Positions 52,892-61,360 of a DNA stretch of 64,000 nucleotides are shown here, piece by piece. A program made the translations under genes and the position numbers. The notes under the pieces are model-generated. The model had not been told where the DNA came from, did no database searches, and saw nothing but the letters and a program-made list of their open reading frames with translations. The stretch's first letter is position 1. Each line of letters starts with the position of its first letter. Origin of the DNA: Pseudomonadota bacterium (GTDB lineage Bacteria; Myxococcota; Myxococcia; Myxococcales; Myxococcaceae); assembly GCA_023423535.1 (NCBI GenBank), contig JAFAFL010000045.1, positions 34,454 to 98,453 of the forward strand, in the 5' to 3' direction.

Positions 52892-55537
52892 ATGTCGTCT
52901 GAACCGACCCCATCGGGATCGGCGCCCCGGGGCCGGACCCCCTTCGATGCGCTGGTGGAGTTTCTCCGCCGCGCGTCGCCCTCCGGCCTTCGTGGGCGAC
53001 TGACCCACATCGTCCTGCTCGTCGCGGTGGCGGTGTGCGCGACCTTCTTCATCTCACCGGGCCTGACCCAGCAGCAGGTCCCGCCGCTCGGCGAGGAGGA
53101 CCTCGGGCGCCCGTTCCGCAGCGCGTCACCGGCCGGCTTCAAGGCCAGCCGCGACTACGAGATCGTCGACCGCGCCGCGAGCGAGCAGGCCCGCGTCAAC
53201 GCCCGCGCGGCGGTGCGGCCCGTCTATGACTTCAACCCCGTCGTCGCCGGCGAGGTCCGCGGTGCGGTGAGGGATGCCTTCGTCGCCATGCAGGACCTCG
53301 TGGCGAAGCACCACGCCCAGGAGGCCGAGCGCGCCGCCGGAACGGATGGCAACGGCGGGCCGAACGGACAGGGCGCCAACGGGCAGGGCAACGGCCACGC
53401 GAACGGCAACGGGAGCGGCCGCAAGCGGGCGGAGATCGATCCGAAGGCCAGCGAAGAGGCGCTGACCGCGCTCCTGAAGAACGAGCGCAAGGCCTTCGAG
53501 CAGCGCCTCTATCCGCTCGAGGACGACGACTGGAACGAGCTGGTGAAGGCGCGGTTCTCGAAGGAGGCCGAGGCCGCGACGCTGCTGCTCCTCGAGCGCG
53601 CCTACGCGGGCGAGCGCGGCTCGGTGCCCATCGTCGCCACCCGCGACGAGCTGCTGCAGGTGGACGGCGGCGTGATCACCGTCCGCGACGTCTCCACCCG
53701 CACCGAGCGGCAGACCGCGGTGTCCGCGCCGGCGGTGCTCGACGTGCGCGAGGCGCTGGCGGAGGTAGACCGGTTCGCCTCCGTTCCCGGAAATATACTT
53801 CCGGATTCGCCCATCCCGCTCCGGCGCGCGGTGCTGCGGCTGGCGAAGCGCCAGGTGCGCCCGAACCTCACGGTGAACACCGCGGAGACCGAGGCCCGGC
53901 GGCTGGCGGCGGCGGGCGCGGCGAAGGACGCGGTGATCCAGATCCGCAAGGGTCAGAAGATCATCGGCGACGGCGAGCTCATCGAGCCGCGGCACCTCGT
54001 CATCCTCGAGGGGATGCGCGCGCAGACGGACGAGCTCGATCTCGTCCAGGTGCAGCTGGGGAGCGCGGGCCTGGTGGCGCTGATCATCGCAGCGGTCTAC
54101 GCCTTCCACCGCGCCTCGTTCCGGCGCTTCCGGCCCACGCGCAAGGACGCGGTGGTGCTGGGGCTCCTGCTCATCGTGTTCCTCGGGATGGTGCAGGTCT
54201 GGACCACCGTCGCGGACGCGGTGCACGACCGCTATCCGCACATTCCTCCCGAGGCGCTCTACTTCGCGGTGCCCATCGCCGCCGGCGCGATGCTCGTGCG
54301 CTTCCTCCTCTCGCAGGAGCTGGCGCTCTTCTTCGCCATCGTCCTCTCCTGCCTGGCGGGGATGATGCTGGGGAACTCGCTCGCGTTCGGGATCTTCACC
54401 CTCGTGGGCTCGCTGGTGGCGGCGGACCGGATCACCCGCGCGAAGGACCGGGTGGGCATCTTCAAGGCCGGCCTTCTGACCGGCGTCGCGAACCTCGTCA
54501 CCGTGCTCTTCTTCGCCTTCGCGGAGGGGAAGGGCTTCACCAGCGACACGCTCTACGTGGCCGCGTTCGCGCTGATCGGCACGAGCCTCGCGGTGCCGGT
54601 GACGGTGATGGCGCTGACCCCGCTGACCGAGGCGGCGTTCGGCTACGCGTCGGACATCAAGCTGCTGGAGCTGGCGAACCTCAACCACCCGGCGCTGAAG
54701 GAGCTCATCGTCCAGGCGCCGGGCACCTACCACCACTCGATCATCATGGGCAGCCTGGTGGAGGCGGCGGCGGAGGCCATCGGCGCGAACCCGCTGCTGG
54801 CGCGGAGCTGCGCGTACTACCACGACATCGGAAAGGGCCGGAATCCGCTCTTCTTCGGTGAGAACCAGAAGGGCGACAACCGCCACGAGCAGCTCGCGCC
54901 GGCGATGAGCGCGGTGATCATCAAGCGCCACGTCACCGAGGGCATGGAGATGGCGCGCCACTACCGGCTGCCGAAGCTCGTGGCGGACGCGATCCCGCAG
55001 CACCACGGCACGAGGCTCGTCGGCTTCTTCTTCCACAAGGCGCTGAAGGAGCAGGAGGGCAAGGAGAACCCCCAGCCCATCGACGAGAGCGTCTTCCGCT
55101 ATCCGGGTCCCAAGCCGCAGTTCCGCGAGGCCGCGCTGGTGATGATCGCGGACGCGGTGGAGGCGGCGTCGCGGTCGATGCCGGACCAGAGCACGCCGAA
55201 GCTGCAGGCCCTGGTGCAGAAGATGATCAACATGATCTTCAGCGAGGGGCAGCTCGACGAGTGCGACCTCACGCTGAAGGATCTGAACCTCATCGCGCAC
55301 TCCTTCGTGCGGACGCTGGAGGGCATCTACCACGCGCGGCCCGTGTACCCGCCGGGGGCGCTCCAGCAGCCGAAGCCCGGGCAGACGGTGCAGTCGGGCC
55401 CCGCGCCCGGCGGTACCGGACCGATGGGAGGCACGGGCGGCACCGGGGCGCTGCACGCATTGCCGAATAACGGCGGCGAGAGCGCGTCTCCGGGCGCAAC
55501 CTCCAGGCCGGACGGACGCAAGACCGGCTCGGCCTGA
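52892..55537 (+). CDS. 7TM-HD membrane phosphodiesterase (PgpH/YqfF type)
   Basis: The 881-residue protein has an N-terminal membrane helix, a large extracytoplasmic 7TMR-HDED-type domain (about 60-370) and a seven-helix membrane bundle (about 385-585). A cytoplasmic HD domain follows, with H-H-S-I-I-M-G near 612 and the catalytic Y-H-D-I-G-K-G at His644-Asp645. The Listeria homologue PgpH degrades cyclic di-AMP; nucleotide specificity here is inferred. The extracytoplasmic part holds a Gly/Asn low-complexity insert (about 150-175) and the palindrome-derived G-N-I-L-P at residue 300. It lies between phoH and ybeY. Confidence 0.9.
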   Translation: MSSEPTPSGSAPRGRTPFDALVEFLRRASPSGLRGRLTHIVLLVAVAVCATFFISPGLTQQQVPPLGEEDLGRPFRSASPAGFKASRDYEIVDRAASEQARVNARAAVRPVYDFNPVVAGEVRGAVRDAFVAMQDLVAKHHAQEAERAAGTDGNGGPNGQGANGQGNGHANGNGSGRKRAEIDPKASEEALTALLKNERKAFEQRLYPLEDDDWNELVKARFSKEAEAATLLLLERAYAGERGSVPIVATRDELLQVDGGVITVRDVSTRTERQTAVSAPAVLDVREALAEVDRFASVPGNILPDSPIPLRRAVLRLAKRQVRPNLTVNTAETEARRLAAAGAAKDAVIQIRKGQKIIGDGELIEPRHLVILEGMRAQTDELDLVQVQLGSAGLVALIIAAVYAFHRASFRRFRPTRKDAVVLGLLLIVFLGMVQVWTTVADAVHDRYPHIPPEALYFAVPIAAGAMLVRFLLSQELALFFAIVLSCLAGMMLGNSLAFGIFTLVGSLVAADRITRAKDRVGIFKAGLLTGVANLVTVLFFAFAEGKGFTSDTLYVAAFALIGTSLAVPVTVMALTPLTEAAFGYASDIKLLELANLNHPALKELIVQAPGTYHHSIIMGSLVEAAAEAIGANPLLARSCAYYHDIGKGRNPLFFGENQKGDNRHEQLAPAMSAVIIKRHVTEGMEMARHYRLPKLVADAIPQHHGTRLVGFFFHKALKEQEGKENPQPIDESVFRYPGPKPQFREAALVMIADAVEAASRSMPDQSTPKLQALVQKMINMIFSEGQLDECDLTLKDLNLIAHSFVRTLEGIYHARPVYPPGALQQPKPGQTVQSGPAPGGTGPMGGTGGTGALHALPNNGGESASPGATSRPDGRKTGSA
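53787..53804 (+). repeat. Dispersed AT-rich palindrome, copy B
   Basis: CCGGAA-ATATAC-TTCCGG has perfect 6-bp arms around an AT core, in an otherwise GC-rich gene. In frame it is translated P-G-N-I-L-P-D in the extracytoplasmic domain of the HD hydrolase. It shares GGAAATATACTTC with the copy at 40611 and G-N-I-L-P with the acetyltransferase array. Confidence 0.65.
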
Positions 55538-55567
55538 TCTCATCCAGCTGTGCTAGAGGGCCTCACC

Positions 55568-56155
55568 ATGCGCGCACTCGTCCTCGCTTCGGCCGTCGTC
55601 ACCGTCGCGTCGTTCTCCTCCGTTGCCCTCGCCGCGGATCCCGCGGGCGGTCTCACCTGGAAGGCGCCGGACGCCTGGAAGCGCGGGCCGGACCGGCCGA
55701 TGCGCGCGGCGACCTACGCCATCCCCGCCGCGAAGGGCGACGGGGACGCGGGTGAGCTCGGCGTCTTCTATTTCGGGCCCGGACAGGGCGGCGCGGTGGA
55801 CGCGAACCTCGAGCGCTGGGTGAACCAGTTCGAGCAGCCGGACGGAAGCCCGTCGCAGAAGCTGGCGAAGACCTCGAAGGACCAGGTGCGCGGGATGAAC
55901 GTGACCCGCGTCGAGGTGACGGGGACGTACACCGCCGGCGGCGGGATGATGATGGGCGGCGGCGCACCTCCGGCGAAGAAGACCGGCTACCGGCTGCTCG
56001 GCGCGATCGTCGAGGGCCCCGAGGGCGCGGTCTTCTTCAAGCTCACCGGGCCGGACAAGACGGTTCAGGCGGCGCGCAAGGACTTCGACGCGCTGCTCAA
56101 GTCGGTGGAGAGCGCCTCGGCGAAAGGCCCGGCGCCGGCGCCGAAGCGGCCGTAG
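55568..56155 (+). CDS. Exported protein of unknown function
   Basis: The 195-residue protein has a clean signal peptide (A-L-V-L-A-S-A-V-V-T-V-A-S-F-S-S-V-A-L-A, cut before A-D-P). The mature part is a single compact domain with G-G-G-M-M-M-G-G-G near residue 130 and a helix Q-A-A-R-K-D-F-D-A-L-L-K-S near the end. It starts 30 bases after the HD gene and ends one base before ybeY, so it has been placed inside the phoH-HD-ybeY group. Confidence 0.65.
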   Translation: MRALVLASAVVTVASFSSVALAADPAGGLTWKAPDAWKRGPDRPMRAATYAIPAAKGDGDAGELGVFYFGPGQGGAVDANLERWVNQFEQPDGSPSQKLAKTSKDQVRGMNVTRVEVTGTYTAGGGMMMGGGAPPAKKTGYRLLGAIVEGPEGAVFFKLTGPDKTVQAARKDFDALLKSVESASAKGPAPAPKRP

Positions 56156-56635
56156 ATGATCGAGGTTCACGTCCAGGCGCGAGGGCTTCGGGCGAAGCGG
56201 CTCGCGCCGCGGGTGAAGCGCGAGGCCCTCGTCTTCCTCGAGCAGCTGAAGGTCCGCAACGCGGAGCTGTCGATCGCGCTCGTCGGCGATGCGGCGATCC
56301 GAAGGCTCAACCGCGAGTGGCGCGACAAGGACAAGGCCACGGACGTGCTGAGCTTTCCCGGCGGCGAGCTACCGAAGGGCGTGCCGGGGCCGCGGCCGCT
56401 GGGCGACGTGATCATCAGCGTGGACACCGCGGTGCGCCGCGCGAAGAGCCACGGCGTGACGGTGGCGGAGGAGGTTGCGCTCTATCTCGCGCACGGCATC
56501 CTCCACCTGCTCGGGCACGACCACGAGCTCGGCGAGCGCGAGGCGAAGGCGATGGCGCGGCTGGAGGCGAAGCTGCTCGCGGCCGTCGGGCTGGCGGACA
56601 GACCGGGCCTCATCCGGCGCACGCACGAGGCGTAG
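56156..56635 (+). CDS. ybeY: Endoribonuclease YbeY
   Basis: YbeY is the metalloenzyme needed for 16S rRNA 3' maturation and ribosome quality control. The 159-residue protein has the H-G-x-L-H-L-x-G-H-D-H motif with His113, His117 and His123 as the zinc ligands, and the conserved K-A-T-D-V-L-S-F-P upstream. The ATG follows directly after the preceding stop codon, so translation is probably coupled. With phoH and the HD hydrolase it forms a conserved RNA-metabolism group. Confidence 0.95.
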   Translation: MIEVHVQARGLRAKRLAPRVKREALVFLEQLKVRNAELSIALVGDAAIRRLNREWRDKDKATDVLSFPGGELPKGVPGPRPLGDVIISVDTAVRRAKSHGVTVAEEVALYLAHGILHLLGHDHELGEREAKAMARLEAKLLAAVGLADRPGLIRRTHEA

Positions 56636-56696
56636 CGCGGCCTGGCGGCTCGACGTGGCTTGACTCGGCGCGAGCTGCGGAAGTGAAGTCTTCCGC

Positions 56697-57359
56697 ATGC
56701 ACGCCCACCCGCATCCGCACTCCGTGGACATCGACTCCGAGACCATCCACTTCGACGGCGCCTGGCGCACGCGCGAGGAGCTGGTGGCGGAGATCCGGAC
56801 GATGCTCGACGCGGGCAACTACGGCATCGCGCGGCAGAGCGCGGCGCTGGAGACGCTGGCCGAGGCCATGGCGGACGTGAGGCGGGTGGAGTTCCGCGCC
56901 ACCTCGTCGCTCGCCGACGACCTCTTCGCCGCGGCGCAGAAGGAGGGCCGCACGCCGGACGCGCTGCTGCGGGACGCGGTGGCCCGCTACCTCGCCTCGC
57001 GAATGGAGGACGCGAACCCGCGCCTGCCGCAGGAGCCGGAGGGCAGGCGTCAGACCTACCCCGAGCTTCGCGCCATGGCCGGGCTCGTTCCGGTGGGCGG
57101 CGCCTACGGGGCCGGGCTTTCGGGCGCGTGGGCGGGCGAGGTGCCGGTCACCGTTCCCGAAGAGGATCCCGAAGGGCTGGGCCCCATTCTCCAGGCGTCG
57201 GTGGAGGCGGGCGGGCGCGTGGCGCTCGCGCAGGACGAGGTGGTGACCGAGCCCGTTTCGCCCGAGGAGGCCGCGCAGACGAACCCGGTGGAGCTGCCGC
57301 CCAAGCACCGCGCCGACGGCGAGGGGCGGCCCGAGCGCCGCTGGTTCGACGGACCGTGA
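56697..57359 (+). CDS. Hypothetical protein with conserved N-terminal helices
   Basis: The 220-residue protein begins with a His-rich leader (M-H-A-H-P-H-P-H-S). Two or three amphipathic helices follow; the segment around L-A-D-D-L-F-A-A-A-Q-K-E-G-R-T-P-D-A-L-L-R-D-A-V resembles a ribbon-helix-helix-type or helical DNA-binding unit, but weakly. The C-terminal half is acidic and Pro/Gly-rich, likely disordered. I do not recognise a family. It stands alone between ybeY and the DUF4105 gene. Confidence 0.55.
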   Translation: MHAHPHPHSVDIDSETIHFDGAWRTREELVAEIRTMLDAGNYGIARQSAALETLAEAMADVRRVEFRATSSLADDLFAAAQKEGRTPDALLRDAVARYLASRMEDANPRLPQEPEGRRQTYPELRAMAGLVPVGGAYGAGLSGAWAGEVPVTVPEEDPEGLGPILQASVEAGGRVALAQDEVVTEPVSPEEAAQTNPVELPPKHRADGEGRPERRWFDGP

Positions 57360-57419
57360 GCTTCTCCGCGGCTCGCCGGGAGTGACGGGCGAACGCCGCG
57401 CGTTGTACGTAGCCGGCCC

Positions 57420-58739
57420 ATGCCACACCGTCACGTCCTCACCGCTCTCCTGCTCGCCCTCACCCTGGCGTTGCCCCAGCTGGCGCACGCCGCGCCGCCT
57501 GCGCCGTGGGGAACGGGCGAGAGCCGTCCGGAGGATCTTCAGGTCACGCTGGTGACCTTCGGCGTGGGGCCGGAGATCCCCTCCTGGTTCGGGCACACCG
57601 CGCTGGTGGTGGAGGACACGCGGCTGCGGACGGCGCGCCTCTACAACTACGGGATGTTCTCCGGCAGCGGCGAGATGCTCGCGCGCTTCGCGATGGGGCG
57701 GCTCGAGTTCTACGTGGGGGACACCTCGCAGGTGACGGGCACCTACCGCTTCTATGCGGCGGAGAACCGGCACGTCCGGCTGCAGCGGCTGAACCTCACG
57801 CCAGAGCGCAGCGCGAAGCTGGCGAAGGCGCTCGCGGACAACGTGCTCCCCGAGAACCGCGACTACCTCTACCACCACTACTTCGACAACTGCGCCACGC
57901 GGCCGCGCGACATCATCGACGACGCGCTGGGCGGGCAGTTGGCGGAGGACGGCAGGGCGCCGGCGCGGATGACGCTGCGCGACCACACGCGGCGGCACTC
58001 GCACGTGTTCCCGCCGATGAGCGTGCTGCTCGACTTCCTCATGAACGACGAGATCGACCGGCCGATCACCCGCTGGGAGGAGCTCTTCCTCCCGGGCGAG
58101 CTGGAGTCGCTGGTCGCCAACGCGACGTGGCGGGACTCGGACGGGACGGAGCGGCCGCTCGTCGCCGAGCAGCGCACCTGGTTCAAGGCGGACCGCTTCG
58201 AGCCGCCGGCGCAGGTGCCGAACTACTTCCCCTGGCTGCTCCTGCTCGGCGCGGCGCTGGGCGCGGTGGGGCTGCTGCTCTCCCTGTGGCATCGCCGCAA
58301 GCCGCCGGCGCGGCTGCCGCGCGTGTTCTTCGGGCTGTGGAACGCGCTGCTGGGGCTCGTGTTCGGGCTGCCGGGGCTGGTGCTCTTCCTCATGTGGACC
58401 TTCACCGACCACACGGTGACCTGGCGGAACGAGAACCTCCTGCTCGCCTCGCCGGTGACGTTCTTCGCGCTGCCGTTCGGCCTCGCGGTGGCGTTCGGCA
58501 GGCGGTGGGCGGGACACGCGCTGCGCTCGACGTGGCTGCTGCTCGCGGGGACGTCGGTGCTCGGCGTGCTGCTGAAGCTCTTGCCCATGTTCGATCAGGA
58601 CAACTGGCGGCTCATCGCGCTCCTGCTGCCGGTGAATCTCGCCATGGCGGCGGCGGCCGTGTTGTATGAAGCCCACGCGCGCCGGGTGACGGTGGCGGAG
58701 CGGCCGGCGGCGGGGGCCTCCACCACCACCGCGGCGTAG
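57420..58739 (+). CDS. DUF4105 membrane protein
   Basis: The 439-residue protein has a signal peptide (L-L-L-A-L-T-L-A-L-P-Q-L-A-H-A). A DUF4105 domain (about 40-250) contains F-G-H-T-A-L-V, Y-N-Y-G-M-F, P-E-N-R-D-Y-L-Y and D-N-C-A-T-R-P-R-D. The N-C-A-T-R and F-G-H-T motifs resemble a papain/NlpC-like Cys-His arrangement, so a hydrolase is conceivable. About four membrane helices fill the C-terminal 170 residues. Function is not established. Confidence 0.82.
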   Translation: MPHRHVLTALLLALTLALPQLAHAAPPAPWGTGESRPEDLQVTLVTFGVGPEIPSWFGHTALVVEDTRLRTARLYNYGMFSGSGEMLARFAMGRLEFYVGDTSQVTGTYRFYAAENRHVRLQRLNLTPERSAKLAKALADNVLPENRDYLYHHYFDNCATRPRDIIDDALGGQLAEDGRAPARMTLRDHTRRHSHVFPPMSVLLDFLMNDEIDRPITRWEELFLPGELESLVANATWRDSDGTERPLVAEQRTWFKADRFEPPAQVPNYFPWLLLLGAALGAVGLLLSLWHRRKPPARLPRVFFGLWNALLGLVFGLPGLVLFLMWTFTDHTVTWRNENLLLASPVTFFALPFGLAVAFGRRWAGHALRSTWLLLAGTSVLGVLLKLLPMFDQDNWRLIALLLPVNLAMAAAAVLYEAHARRVTVAERPAAGASTTTAA

Positions 58740-58797
58740 GCCTTGAACCTGCCGCGCACCACCGCGCGAACGCCACGAACGACGAGGACCGACACCC

Positions 58798-59914
58798 ATG
58801 GCAGATCACACCGAGAAGCTCAGCGAGCTGCGTTCGAGGTTGGACGCGCTCCGGGGGCATCTTTGACGTCGACCGCAAGCGGTCGCGCATTGCCCTGATC
58901 GAGCGGGACGCAGGTCAGCCGGACTTCTGGAACGACAACGTCAAGGCGCAGAGCCTGCTGAAGGAGAAGTCGGGGCTCGAGCAGACGGTGTCCGTGTACG
59001 ACCGCGCGCTCCGCGGCATCGACGACGCGCAGACGCTCTACGAGCTCGCGGACGAGGCGGCGGACGAGGCCACCCGCGCCGAGGCGGTGCAGGCCGTCGA
59101 GGCGGTGGACGCGGAGATCGCCCGGCTCGAGTTCCAGCGGATGCTGTCGGGCGAGCAGGACCGCAACAGCTGCTACATGGAGATCAACGCCGGCGCCGGC
59201 GGGACCGATTCCATGGACTGGGCCGCGATGCTCCTGCGCATGTACACGCGCTACGCCGAGTCGAAGGGCTGGAAGGTCGAGCTCAACGACTTCGTCGCCG
59301 GTGAAGAGGCGGGGATGAAGAACGCCTCCATCCACATCCAGGGCGAGTGGGCGTACGGGTTCCTCAAGGCGGAGAACGGCGTTCACCGGCTCGTGCGCAT
59401 CAGCCCGTTCGACGCCAACGCGCGGCGGCAGACCGCGTTCGCCTCCATCTTCGTGTACCCCGAGGTCGAGGACGACATCGTCATCGACATCCCGGAGAAG
59501 GACGTGCGCACCGACGTGTACCGCGCGTCCGGCGCCGGCGGGCAGAAGGTGAACAAGACCTCGTCCGCGGTTCGGCTCACGCACCTTCCGACCGGGATCA
59601 CGGTGGCGGTGCAGAACGAGCGCTCGCAGCACTCGAACCGCGACGTGGCGTGGAAGATCCTCCGCTCGCGGCTCTACGAGGCGGAGGTGAAGAAGCGCGA
59701 GGCCGCGCGCGACGAGGTCGAGGCGGGGAAGAAGGACATCGCCTTCGGTTCGCAGATCCGCAGCTACGTGCTCGCGCCCTACCGGATGGTGAAGGACCAC
59801 CGCACGGGCGTGGAGACCGGGAACCCGGACGCGGTGCTCGATGGGGACATCGAGGAGTTCATCACCTCGCAGCTGCTCGGCGTGAAGAACCCCAACCGCG
59901 CGGCTCCGGAGTAG
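58798..59914 (+). CDS. prfB: Peptide chain release factor 2 (programmed +1 frameshift)
   Basis: RF2 recognises UAA and UGA stop codons. The coding sequence is 58798-58863 joined to 58865-59914: codon 23 is the in-frame TGA at 58864-58866, and +1 slippage at CTT allows reading to continue as D-V-D-R-K-R. The product has 371 residues. Motifs are the recognition tripeptide S-P-F at 202-204 and the peptidyl-transferase G-G-Q at 247-249 in G-A-G-G-Q-K-V-N. It is autoregulated: low RF2 raises frameshifting. A start at GTG 58988 would miss the first domain. Confidence 0.97.
58853..58867 (+). promoter_or_regulatory. prfB programmed frameshift site
   Basis: GGGGG (58853-58857) three bases before CTT-TGA-C (58861-58867) reproduces the known RF2 frameshift signal: an internal Shine-Dalgarno-like run and a slippery CTT next to UGA with C as the next base. 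The ribosome moves +1 when RF2 is scarce. Confidence 0.93.
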
Positions 59915-59916
59915 CG

Positions 59917-60680
59917 GTGAGTCTCTCCTTGTGGGTGGTCGTGCTCGCGGTGATCGCGGGCGCGCACCCGGAGGAGGGCGCAACTTCGGCGGCCGCGGGC
60001 GTCGAGGCAGAGGACGCGCCGCGTGCGGAGGACGGTGCCGCGCCGCTGTTCTCGCCCGTGGCGGTGAGGTTGCACGGCGGACCGTTCGCTCTCATCGCCG
60101 CCGGCGCTGCGTCCCCCACGCTCTAGTTTTCGGCGGGGACCACCCTGCACCTGCGGGACGTGCGGTCGCTCGTGGTGGAGGCCGGGTACCTCCGCGGGCA
60201 CCGCGGCACGGGGCGAGCGCTTCTGGGAGTACGACGACGGGATCGTCGCGATGGGCATCGCGCAGCAGCGGTCCGCGGACCGGCCGCTCAGCGGCGCGTT
60301 CCTCCAGCCGAAGCTCATCGTCGCCTGTGCCCGGAACCGGCAGCGCGACACGGGCGCCGAGTTCCCGAGGTCCGACCGGACGCTGCCGCTCTTCGGCGCC
60401 CAGCTGGGGCTCGGCGTCGGCTACCAGTTCCGGCCGGGGCCGCTCTACGTCGCGCCGATCATCGGCGCCAGCATCGGGTCGGGGATGCTGCCTTCCGGGT
60501 TCAGCATGTATCCGCTGGGAGAGCTCGTCGGAGACGGCAGGCCGAGGCCCCCGTCGACCTCAACCTGAACCTGCTTCGCGCGGGTGCCGTGTTCTCACGC
60601 GTGCCGCAGGTGCCGGCCGCGACGCCGCAGACAGCTCCGAACTCGAGCATCCGCGTGGTGCCAGCACTCCGCGCGCGCCG
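59917..60680 (+). pseudogene. Decayed outer-membrane-like protein gene
   Basis: A GTG at 59917, three bases after prfB, starts a signal-like sequence (L-S-L-W-V-V-V-L-A-V-I-A-G-A). The frame stops with TAG at 60124. Coding-like sequence continues in the same frame, then shifts by about 60215 (E-R-F-W-E-Y-D-D-G-I-V-A) and again near 60540 (A-P-V-D-L-N-L-N-L-L-R-A-G-A-V). The pieces (L-G-V-G-Y-Q-F, V-A-P-I-I-G-A-S-I-G-S-G) resemble a small outer-membrane beta-barrel. One stop plus two frameshifts indicate a pseudogene unless there are sequencing errors. Confidence 0.6.
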
Positions 60681-60808
60681 GCGACTTCAAGTGGGCGGGT
60701 CGAGGTGCCCGAGCCCGACGGATCAGCGGCGGCGGTGACCCGCCTCGCCGTCGAGCGCGGTCGAGCGTCGTCGCAACGGCCGTCGCGAATGGGCCGCCGC
60801 TCGGGGAG

Positions 60809-61330
60809 CTACCGGGGTCGGGGTTCCTCGAACCAGCGGACGAGTCGCTCGACTCCCTCGCGGTCCTCGTCGTCGAAGCGGGCCGGCTCGGCGGAGTCGA
60901 TGTCGAGCACCGCGAGCAACGGACGGTCGTGGGACGGTGAGTTCGCTGCGCCCGGGCCGAAGACAGGGACCACGATCTCCGAGCGCGAGCGGCCGTCGCA
61001 GGTGATGTGGCCGGGGAAGGCGTGCACGTCCGGTACGATGACGGTCTCCCGGCGCGCGGCGGCGGTTCCGCACACGCCCTTGCCGAACGGGATCTCGAGG
61101 CACCCGAGCGTCCCCTGGTAGGGGCCGACGCGCAGCAGCTGCCCGGGCGCGACCACCCGGTAGAACCCGGTCCAGAGGTGGCCGAAGCCGTGGTGGAGCA
61201 GGGCGCTGAAGGTGGCCATGGCGGTGACTTCGTCGGTCACGCCCTCGAGCACCGCGCGCAGGTGCACGTCCAGCTGCTCGTAGGCCTCGCGCTTTGGGAG
61301 GCCCCGCAGGTCGAGCGTCGTCTCTGCCAT
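60809..61330 (-). CDS. msrC: Free methionine-R-sulfoxide reductase (GAF type)
   Basis: This GAF-fold enzyme reduces free methionine-(R)-sulfoxide using thioredoxin. The 173-residue protein carries Cys77, Cys87 and Cys111 (G-C-L-E-I-P, V-C-G-T-A-A, H-I-T-C-D). The spacings of 10 and 24 residues equal those of the E. coli fRMsr cysteines as I recall them. S-R-S-E-I-V-V-P-V follows, as in the family. It lies convergent to the decayed gene and 30 bases downstream of the GNAT gene on the same strand. It repairs oxidative damage, as does the selenoperoxiredoxin. Confidence 0.9.
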   Translation of the reverse strand: MAETTLDLRGLPKREAYEQLDVHLRAVLEGVTDEVTAMATFSALLHHGFGHLWTGFYRVVAPGQLLRVGPYQGTLGCLEIPFGKGVCGTAAARRETVIVPDVHAFPGHITCDGRSRSEIVVPVFGPGAANSPSHDRPLLAVLDIDSAEPARFDDEDREGVERLVRWFEEPRPR

Positions 61331-61360
61331 GCGCGGTCTTCTAGCACCGGCCCCGATCCG

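Noticed and set aside
58988..59914. A separate RF2-like gene starting at GTG 58988.
   Set aside because: The frameshift site at 58861-58867 joins this frame to the ATG at 58798 and restores the normal RF2 N-terminal domain.
60124..60126. In-frame TAG in the decayed gene as another recoded codon.
   Set aside because: The frame is broken twice more downstream, so pseudogene decay explains it better; pyrrolysine use is not supported.
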